A stretch of 64,000 bases of DNA, taken from assembly GCF_026212465.1 (NCBI RefSeq), contig NC_080056.1, forward strand, positions 9,283,179 through 9,347,178, given 5' to 3'. Positions 54,350 to 64,000 of this stretch are shown here, in pieces. The translations under genes and the position numbers were made by a program. Source of the stretch: Amaranthus tricolor (lineage: Eukaryota > Streptophyta > Magnoliopsida > Caryophyllales > Amaranthaceae). Numbering within the stretch: position 1 is the stretch's first letter; every line of letters begins with the position of its first letter. A model generated the notes under the pieces. It saw nothing but the letters and a program-made list of their open reading frames with translations. It ran no database searches and had not been told where the DNA came from.

Positions 54350-56520
54350 TTTTTTTTTTTTGGCTTAAATTCTTAAGGGTTTGGGTACAAGTCACCTATA
54401 TATCTTCTCACTACAAATGGCCCCACTTAGATTTGAAATTTTATTTGATTTTGTTATTATTAATTTTTAGATTTTGAAAATTTGACTTTTGATTCCATAT
54501 TTATAATTATTTGGTTTTAGATAATAATGCATTATAGAAAACTAATTAATGTACTTATTAGATTATTTGTGTGTTTTCATTTTATTTCTATACAAATGTC
54601 AATGCAACAGCTAGTCTATATTAAATGATTTAATTTTTATAAGGTAAGTTTACATATTTTTGACTGTTTGAATTTTATTTAAGGGGATGATAATACTTAG
54701 CATTATAGTATTGACATATTATCTATATCCGTATAATAACAATAATAATTAACTATTTCTAAAACAAAACATCACTAAAATAAAATACCATTGACATCAT
54801 TCCCTTTTAAAATTGCATATATATTACTTCCTCATATAAATTTTTTAAAAAACCACTGATGATATCATTATATATTAATCACATCCAATGTATTGTTGAT
54901 TCCATAAAGATTTATTATTTCAAGTCCACACTATTATTTAAGTTGAGTGCTTTTTGATTTTTTATTCTATTGCAATATCTATAATGTTCTATTAACTCTT
55001 ACTAAAATAAAACACGGCTCACATCATTATCTTTTAAATTGCTTATGTGTCAATTTCTCATAAAAAATTTTCCCTCTAAAATTTAATGATGATGTCATTG
55101 TTATTATTATCATCTTTGACTTACTACTTTCTTATTTTGAGTAAATTATTATTCTGATTAATTGTTTTTTTTTTTACTTTTTAAGTCAAATCGCAATTAA
55201 TGTATTAGAAAACTAAATATTATATTTCATTTATTTCAATTATTCATAAAATATTTTCAATTTCATTTATTAAATGAATATTATTTAGTGTATTGGATAT
55301 TTCAATTATATTTATTGAATGAATATTAGAAAGCTATATATAATATACTTATATTAGGATTTGTTTTTGTTATTTATACTCTTGGTTATTTAAATGCAAT
55401 GCTTAATTCTAATATAATTTAGGTTGTAACTATCTTTATATAAGTCACTTATATTTTTTATGAGAAAAAAATTGTCTTTGTCGTTTAAACTAATAAAATA
55501 ATTTAACATATTTCTATGTATTTATATTTGATTTTAAAGTGTATTATTAATAGTGATAATATTTAATACTTCTATAAACTAATGTAATAGTTATTTTTAT
55601 AAGCAAAAATTATTATGTTATTTTTTATTAAAAGAAATTCATAATTTCATATTGTACTCAAGATACGAATCATTTTTTCTTTTATTCAAAATAAAAAAAA
55701 AAGTATAAATATAATTACACTGCGCACAATCCAAAATATGATATAATATACATAATGAATACAACTGTTTAGAGTGAAACAAAAATAACTACAATATACA
55801 ATTTATTTCATTAAGTTTTAATTTCTTAATTTATACAAGTATGTCAGAAAATTTGATAAAGCCGTGCATCACACGACCACTATCTAGTGTATAGTAAAAA
55901 TATCATCCTAGTAAATTTTCATTTATTTATAATAACTCTTTATTTTCTTTCAACTAAACAATATGCAAACAAAAGTTCTATAATTATGATATAACTTTTT
56001 AGGGGCATTCAATTAAGAAACCTTTCTCAAAGTAATATAAACCAAAATTTAATCATAAATTTACCTTAGACCTAAGTTTATAAAAATTTTAATTCTAACT
56101 TAAATCGAAAATCTTTCTTAGAATCAGATTGAAGAATCGGATCGTAGAATCAAATGATTCTACAATTTTTTTTTTAAAAAAGATATAATTACTTATGCAT
56201 ATTATATATTCATTTTTGTTGTATAAGAATACTTAAAATTCATTTAATATTTCAATAATATATCATTATTCAAAAATAACATATATATACATTTTCTTTG
56301 TGCATTTTTTATCTTATTTTTTGTATGAATTGATAAACGTAATAAGATTTACATTAATCATATACTCAATATTTTAATGAAACAAAAAATCACACTAACT
56401 AAATACAGTAACAATGATCCTCAATCAATTACACAACACCAAGTACATTGCTACATTATATAATTGGTTATCTAAGTCATATTATCTTGTAAAATTATTA
56501 AAGTCCTAACAATTTCATAA
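54350..56520. other. Intergenic region upstream of desaturase copy A
   Basis: AT-rich. It should hold the copy A promoter at its left end. Two stretches (about 54770 and 55005) share 'actaaaataaaa..cattgacatcatt'-like text with the Helitron-like element at 26729. No gene was seen. Confidence 0.5.
54988..55887. mobile_element. Possible Helitron-like element (3' end clear, 5' end uncertain)
   Basis: The 3' end has the hairpin CGTGCATCACACG (55863-55875) followed about ten bases later by CTAG and then T. A candidate 5' start TCTATTAACTCTTACTAAAA is at 54988. The internal text resembles the element at 26729. Confidence 0.45.
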
Positions 56521-57122
56521 TGTTGGAGTTTTGGTGTGACTTTGAGTGCACCAATAGTGTATGATGAGGTTGGTGATGTGTATATGTGTGTGTACGATGA
56601 TGTGGGAGTCATTATAGACTTTCTGATGAGCTGCTCGACCCACGCTGTGGCATGCTCGATCGAGCCAGTTGGCTCGACCAGATTAGTGAGCATTCTGATC
56701 TGCTGCTCGACTGGAATACAAACCGCTCGACCAAGGCCATTTCGCTCGACCGTCGAGCAAGGGTCCAGAATGCACTCTGTTTTCTTGCACGATAAGTTTT
56801 ACGGGAATGTTTTAATGTGGGCCTTTACTCAATCATTGGTATACGGCTACTACTATAAATAGGAGTCTCATACACTCACTTCAAGTTGATTCAAACCCTA
56901 GCTAAACACAAACCCATCTTCTTTATCTTCTCCAAGTGTAATACTTCTTTGTAAGAGTTCTTGAAAACTCCATTGTTTCTTCATATAATCAAGCAAGCTA
57001 ACCACCACTGAGGACGTAGCCCACATTGGGGTGAACCTCGTAAATCTTGTGTCTTTGATTTTGCTTTCTTTCTTATTGTTTCTCATTACTTGTTATTGAA
57101 GTGTTGTTTACTTGCATTGAAC
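56521..57122 (+). mobile_element. Probable solo LTR with GCTCGAC-type repeats
   Basis: It starts TGTTGGAG and ends near ...TTGCATTGAACA. Features: at least six GCTCGAC/GCTCGAT words between 56632 and 56760, a TATA box (actataaatagg, 56850-56861), and R/U5-like text (ccactgaggacgtagcccacattggggtgaacctcgtaaatcttgtgtc) typical of plant copia LTRs. No inner element follows, so it is probably a solo LTR. The right border is approximate and no target duplication was found. Confidence 0.55.
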
Positions 57123-57570
57123 ACCCTTGTCATTGGTCTTGGGTGTATTCTAGGGATAAAGATTGAAACTTTAAACCCTAGTATGTTTGTTTTATCACAT
57201 AACACTAAATGCAAAAACTCAATAATTTGAACACCAATTCTGTCATTGATAAGTAACTAACACCAAATGAAACCAAGTCTTAACTTGTAAGCTAGATTAA
57301 AACATAGCTCTAAGGTAGCAAGAATTTTTATCAAAAGGCTAAGATTGCCAACTCCTACGCATGTTGTTCATAAAACAACCATATTATCATCAAAAGTCTT
57401 AATTTAATCACTAAAAAGAAAAAATTTATCATTCTATGATTTTATACGATTCTAATGATTCTATGTGCGATTTTAACTGATTTTGATTTCAGTAACGATT
57501 TAATTGTTAGTGTGTCAATGACATTTTGAATTGCATTTTTTAACAACCATGCACAAAATTTTCATTTAAT

Positions 57571-57805
57571 AAGTCTTTGACATGGTATCAGAACCAGCTA
57601 ACAAGAGATCACAGTTCGAATATTAACCATCCCTTATTTAAAGTGGAATATATAGTGTTAGGCATAAGTAGAGTCTGTAATGGATCAACAGTTCTAACCC
57701 AAAGGGCTCTCATGTAAAAAAGCATGTTAGAATATAATATAACATATTTTTGAATCTCATCTATCAACTTCAACTTTTAGTAGAATTGTGGTTAATTCTT
57801 TGACA
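57571..57805 (+). mobile_element. TRIM-like element with truncated 5' LTR
   Basis: The last bases of an LTR (gtctttgaca) are followed by TGGTATCAGAAC, the internal words 'gagatcacagttcgaatattaacca' and 'aacccaaagggctctcatgt', and a 3' LTR from 57725 (tgttagaatataatataac) to 57805 (tctttgaca). Confidence 0.75.
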
Positions 57806-59046
<1,241 letters not shown>

Positions 59047-62000
59047 TTAACTAGGTTTTACATGATTAGCATTAAGCTTAGGATGGCGAAGGGTTCCAAA
59101 AAACCAGTCCATGAAAATGGTATAATTACCATAATTGTAACGACCAGATGTATGATGAAAGGTATGATAATTAGAGCCCATGATAGGCCAAGCTTTAGGA
59201 TCACTTCTATCATGTATTATAACACCCCATACTGCTTCTACCAGGAAAAGTCCCAAAAATGTTGTGAAATGTACTGGTACAAACATCAATATTATTCCAT
59301 AAGGAGTTTCTTGTAATGCTCCATCCAATGGGTGCCCCGACCAACCTGTTAAATTATTATTATTATCAGACGCGGAATAAAAATTGACAAATTTTTTAAA
59401 AATTTTGTGTATTTTCAAAAATTATAATATTTTTCTAACAGCTTTTAACTTAATACATTTAACATATACTACGTAATTTAGTATTAGAGTCCCTAATTTT
59501 TTAGGGTCATGTGTAGTCGAATAATATATTGAAGGTGCTAAGAATCTTTACTATTTATTATTATTAGATATAGAGCTATAGAAGAAGTTTCTTATTAATC
59601 ATTTGATTTGTTCTGATATTCAATTTATTGTATTTATTATTTGATTTAGTTAATAATACATATAAACAATTTAGTAATACAAGTTTCTAATAAAGTACAT
59701 ATTTTATTAATTTTTGTATGTTCTTGACATAGGATTTTTGGTGTTGTTACTTTTGAAGTAAAATACGGTACACTAGGAAAGGGTTTATGAAAATTCAATA
59801 TATATTGTCACTATTTTGGAAAAACCCAAATCTCAATATATAAGCACCATTTATTGTTGTTACGACATTTAGGCATTCACTAAAAATTATCAACAATTTA
59901 ACGTAACAGAAAATCCAATATGATATGTATATATTTTAAAATAATAGATTATTATAGTAGTAACTTGTAAATTAACAAATGATTATTAAACTGATACATT
60001 TATTTCACCATAGGTATGTTTACTTTTATTAGTTCGCCATATATATATTTACTTTTTAATTGTAGGATGAATATCATCATCATCCTACCTAGTGTATCTC
60101 GCTCATAGAAAAATTATGGACAAGATCTCGGAAGAAAAGGACGGCAACAACTCATACCCATAAAGGAGAGCGCGGAAACTTTTTAATTGTAAGATGAATG
60201 ACCTTATTAATTGAATTTCATACATTTGGGTAAGTATTGATAAATTTGTAATTAGACCTGTAAACAAGACTCAAATAGGAAATTAGTTGACTATATACAC
60301 ATAAATCCAACGAGTTTTCATCCTAAAATCAATTAAAAATAAAAGTTGTCCATTCAGTTTATAAGTTAAGTAGTCAGTGAGTCGATTTTCTCTAACTATT
60401 CAATATGAGATCTTAACAAATCAGGTGTTCAGAATATGTGAAATACCTGTAAATGGAGAAATGATGTTTTCTTTACTATAACGATGATGAGGTGCATGAA
60501 TATACTTGTAAATAGGCTTAATATCATGCATTAATCGATGAGCCCAATAAACCCCAAACTCCACAATAAAAAGATAAATGATTGTGTAAATTACATAAGA
60601 AGGCCAACCAACATCACTTATTCGAGGGTAACATTGAGTCCAACCATTCTCAGCCATCCACTCGAAACCTGTTGAAAACAGTGTGCTAAATGGTATTGAT
60701 TGGTATGCTCCCAATGCTTGCCATACCATTTCTCTTTTTGAAGGCATCTTCTCTACAACAACATCCAAAAATAAATATTAATAAATTTTTTTCCTTGACA
60801 TTCTTTGAATAAACACACTTGAATAGGAAAAAGTAACTTTGGAGGTCATTAAAAATTTGTTATGAAAGTGATACTCCCTACTTGGCACGGTAAAAGTTGA
60901 CCCGACCTGTTAACCCGACCTTAAACTAACTCGAAATAATTAAATGGGTTTGGGTTGAGATTTTTGACACAATTAATTAAATGGTTGACCCGACCTAATC
61001 TGTTTATTAATTCGGTTAGGTTCGGGTAAAAATTTCAAACTTGAAACAAACCTGTATAACCCATTTAATTAAACGTGTCAATTCTAAGTTAAATCAATAA
61101 GTACAACCTAAACTTAATTCATTTAATATTTTATTATTTTGTATAGTCCATACAAAATAAACAACAAAAAACCATTAAAATTAAAATTAAAATTAGATGT
61201 ATTCAATGTTAAAAACCTTAAAATGAAAACAAAAAATTATCAATGGTATAAGTGGGTCAAAATCAGGTCGACCTGATCAGTTGCAAGTCAGGTCAAGGTG
61301 GTGATTTTCGACCCAATTAACTAAATGAGTTGGGTTTGAGTCAAGAGTTTTCCATCCTATTTATATATGACCCGAACTCGTACCCGACTCAACCTAAAAT
61401 TTGTTTGACAGGCCTACTCCCTAGCCCCTATTTACTAGTATTATTGTCTCATCAGATTTTTATACGTTTGTCAATGTACATATTTAATCATTAACATCTC
61501 AATTTTTATTTAATAAAAAATTATAAAATATTAATGTTAATATAATATATATCGAAACAAATCAAATAAAATTCAATTTGACTGTGTTTTATCTTATAGA
61601 ATAAAAATATAATACAAAAAAATAATATCAAAAAATCAAATTGAACTGTAATAGTGAATAAGAGGGAGTAACATATATGATATATATTAGAGTCTCAACT
61701 ATTATCTTAAACTTTTAATGGAGTTAGTTTACGGAGAAGATTAAAAAAGTACAAGTATGAATCATATATGGTCCTCCCATATTGTGGAAATATTTGTTTT
61801 AAGTATGAGACTGAGAGAGACTTGTGTTGCATTTAAAATATAGCCTAAAAGAATCTCATCTGGGAGGTAATTTGATATAGTATATAATATGAAAGTCAAT
61901 GTTATACTCCCTCCTATTCACCTTAGGAGTTTCATTTGACTTTTTACGGATTTTAAGGCGAGTCAAAAGTGGGACCATAAGGGTAGGAAAGAGAGTGGTA

Positions 62001-63394
62001 TTATGGGTTTTTTAATGTAAGGAAGGAAAATTAGTATGGATAATGGAGGGTATAATTGAAAATAGGATAAAGTTACTAAGGGCATAAAAGTCAAAAACCC
62101 ATACCAAAAATAGAAATGGGACAATTAAGATGACTTGACCATAAAAGAAAATAGGACATATAAGCTGAATAGGAGAGAGTAATAAACTAGTGATAAAATG
62201 AAAGTTTACTCAAGTTTTTAATAAGCTCTAACCTTAAAAGGCAAATGATAATATATGGCAGTTAGATAGCTAGTTTGGAGATGAATTTTCAAGAGAGGGT
62301 TACTCAATAAAATTGATTTGGGCTATATCTATATATTCTACCTATTTCTTAATTTGTTTACACATAAATTTAAATAAGATACAACATGATAAAGTTACTT
62401 TCTTATTTCCTATTACTAATATAATCTATAGTTAATTTTAACTCTTTTATCACAATGGAGGGAAGGGGAGCAAAGCCAAGGTAAACAAAGATTGGTGTAT
62501 TTCCATCTTTAATCTTTCACAAAGTTATTTCTTGAAGATGACGTTTATCACCAAATGACTCAAGCCAAGGCACACCATATCATGGTGATGGAGCAATACA
62601 AAGAACGAGAAGATAGAAGTGTTTGAAGGGTTCCTTGAATAAGCAAAGGTGTCTTAATCTAGGTAAGAAGATGCACAAAGAATGCCTTGAACAAGGCATG
62701 GGATGCAAGAAAGGTGCCTTGAACGGGGAACACCAAAATTAAATGCTTGAGAGCAAGTGTTATTCGTTCGAGTACCCTGGTGCAGGGCCAAATACGACTT
62801 TTTTGATTTGATCTATGTTTGGAGATAAGTTGTCTACTTTGTCATAAGGTTATTCTATTTGCTTGGGGACTATATAAGGGCTCTAAATCAGATTGAAATG
62901 CAATGTAAGGAGGCTAATGCATAAGGAAAATAGGGTTGTTGAGTCCTAGAGTGTTCTCTTGTTAAAGTATGAGTGATCTCTATTTGAGATAAAAATGTAG
63001 ATGAAATACATGTCTTTCTCATACATAATGCTAATAAATCTACTTAAAATAAGGAATAAATAAGATTCAAACTGGTAATCCTTATGTCATGTTGGTTTTA
63101 CCATGTCAAGAAACCAACATAACCAAAAGCTAAAGTTAATAACCGAGAGCACGAATAAACAAAAAAACTACTGTGGGGTGTGAGCTTAAGCTATATACCT
63201 TTAGATGAAGAAGCATAGCGTTTCCAAAAGTTGACGCAGAAGAAGGCAGCTAAGGGATAAAGAAGAAATGCACATAGAGTTGTTCTAAGCCAAGACCTCA
63301 AAAAGTGAGGAAGCATTGAATGTAGCTTCTTTGGTAACACTATCTCATTATACCAATTTGTCTCCTCCATGAACATTTTCATATAATCCTCCAT
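59047..63394 (-). CDS. Sterol C5-desaturase-like protein, copy B (STE1/DWF7 family)
   Basis: Three exons: 63394-63199, 60752-60447, 59345-59047 (801 nt, 266 aa); exons 1 and 2 have exactly the lengths of copy A (196 and 306 nt). The ATG at 63394 begins MEDYMKMFMEETNWYNE; an upstream in-frame GTG was not used. Histidine clusters: HRLMH, HAPHH and YHTFHH. The second has Pro where copy A has Ser, which leaves the histidines intact. Exon 3 ends PKLNANHVKPS. Inferred role is the same as copy A, an ER sterol desaturase or a derived oxidase. Exon 1 protein is ~79 percent identical to copy A, exon 2 differs at one residue. Intron 1 (~2.4 kb) holds nested hAT and Stowaway elements; intron 2 is ~1.1 kb with none recognised. 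Confidence 0.87.
60874..61668. mobile_element. Stowaway/mariner-type MITE split by a hAT-like element
   Basis: The left end TA|CTCCCTA is at 60872-60880 and resumes as CTCCCTAGCCCCTATTTAC after the hAT element (from 61417); the right end is GTGAATAAGAGGGAG followed by TA (61669-61670). The body has the usual text (aacatctcaatttttatttaataaaaaattataaaatattaatgttaa). Confidence 0.7.
60881..61415. mobile_element. hAT-like element, 535 bp, with exact 8-bp target duplication
   Basis: ACTCCCTA is duplicated at 60873-60880 and 61416-61423. The ends (TTGGCACGGTAAA / TTTGACAGGCC) are imperfect inverted counterparts, and subterminal GACCCGACC / GGTCGACCTG / GACCCGAAC words surround an AT-rich centre. 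It has the same architecture as the elements at 3163 and 8126. Confidence 0.82.
61672..61880 (+). mobile_element. Degraded TRIM-like element
   Basis: The text 'tatatgatatatattagagtctcaactattatcttaaacttttaatggagttag' is an LTR relic, followed by an internal relic ('cttgtgttgcat...aaaagaatctcatctgggagg') and a second LTR start (tgatatagtatataatatg). Confidence 0.5.
61907..62179. mobile_element. Stowaway-like MITE, 273 bp, TA target
   Basis: The ends CTCCCTCCTATTCACCTTAGGAG and the inverted CTGAATAGGAGAGAG are flanked by TA on both sides (61905-61906, 62180-62181). The body words 'gtcaaaagtgggacca' and 'acaattaagatgacttgacca' are shared with 28180-28475. It lies in intron 1 of desaturase copy B. 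Confidence 0.8.
62700..63130. mobile_element. LTR-like fragment and TRIM relic in intron 1 of copy B
   Basis: Bases 62760-62970 ('gttcgagtaccctggtgcaggg...gactatataagggctc...aaggaggctaatgcataagg...tagggttgttgag') resemble the LTR text at 49380-49460. Bases 63068-63135 ('attcaaactggtaatcc...ccatgtcaagaaaccaacataaccaaaagctaaag') are a reversed TRIM remnant. Confidence 0.45.
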
Positions 63395-64000
63395 TTTTGT
63401 TCCCACTAATTAGCTTCTTTAAAGCTTTTCTTTGACCCAATTTTTGTGGGTATGTGATTTCTAGCTTTTTAGAGCTTATTACAGATTTATAAAAACTTAA
63501 ATTTTACGTTCATGCATTATATTGAGAGAATAATAATTAGTTTGCAATTTAAAAACTGGGCGCATTTATTAATCCACATTGAATAGATTAAGTTCACATG
63601 ATTAACAAGGAAAGAAAACGTTTAACTAGAAAGGTATCAAGTTGACCAAATCTCTAATCAAAATCGGCACTCAATTAGTAGCTTGAAAAATTAAAATTGT
63701 TTAAAAAAAATGTAATTGTTTTACGCAAATTCTTAAATGAGATAGTCTCATGGTAAGACGCGCTATCACGTTTATCCATGTACTTTTAGTGTATCAAGGT
63801 GATTACTTATAATTTTAAATTGATCAATTACAAAAATTGTGATAAATTTGGGCTTCTACACAAGACCCGCACAAGATGAGAGTTGACTGCACAGAAACCC
63901 GATTAGGTCCCATCTTAAAATCAGTTGGTACTAGAGAGAGAGTATCCCGTTAAGCTTATACGCTAGTCAATCTTTATTTAATTCTTCAATGTGGAATCAT
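63395..64000. other. Region upstream of desaturase copy B
   Basis: It should contain the copy B promoter and 5' UTR. A minus-strand TATA-like word (tataaat near 63489-63495) is a weak candidate about 100 nt before the ATG. No gene was seen to the right edge. Confidence 0.4.

Overview
This is nuclear DNA of a flowering plant, almost certainly a eudicot. It has spliced genes with GT-AG introns, Ty1/copia and Ty3/gypsy chromovirus polyproteins, a CACTA transposon, hAT, Mutator-like, Stowaway and Helitron-type elements, long (AT)n tracts and AT-rich spacers. I cannot fix the species from the sequence. No rRNA, tRNA or CRISPR was recognised. All host genes I can support lie on the minus strand.

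Host genes from left to right: (1) 1823-3711, a secreted proline-rich protein with four six-cysteine knottin-like modules. (2) 5884-7539, a single-exon DUF247 membrane protein. (3) 10985-22301, a 25-exon gene for a protein resembling 'membrane of ER body' (MEB) proteins with a VIT1/CCC1-like membrane C-terminus. Its middle is built from twenty tandem mini-exons of 30-102 nt, all of the same phase; this is the most unusual structure in the window. (4) and (5) two tandem three-exon sterol C5-desaturase-like genes of the STE1/DWF7 family (46076-54349 and 59047-63394). Their second exons are nearly identical while exons 1 and 3 have diverged, which suggests local gene conversion.

Mobile DNA makes up most of the rest. 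A CACTA element fills 29058-39977; its tnp2 gene is split by a chromovirus that keeps a full 1542-residue open polyprotein but has no recognisable 5' LTR. A deleted copia element (49732-52748) sits in the 7-kb intron of the first desaturase. A tiny LTR element family with 72-bp LTRs (TRIM-like) is scattered through the window; some of its LTRs have become palindromic, and one carries a >600-bp AT microsatellite inside its TATA region. Several non-autonomous DNA elements have exact target-site duplications that I could read directly: hAT-like with 8 bp at 3163, 8126, 17004 and 60881, and Mutator-like with 9 bp at 25338.

Non-coding structures with no gene include an ~830-bp near-perfect foldback at 47808-48637 with a CpG-rich core, and a 121-nt miRNA-precursor-like hairpin at 9709-9829. 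Splice sites, domain calls and element families were read by eye and not confirmed by any search or transcript.
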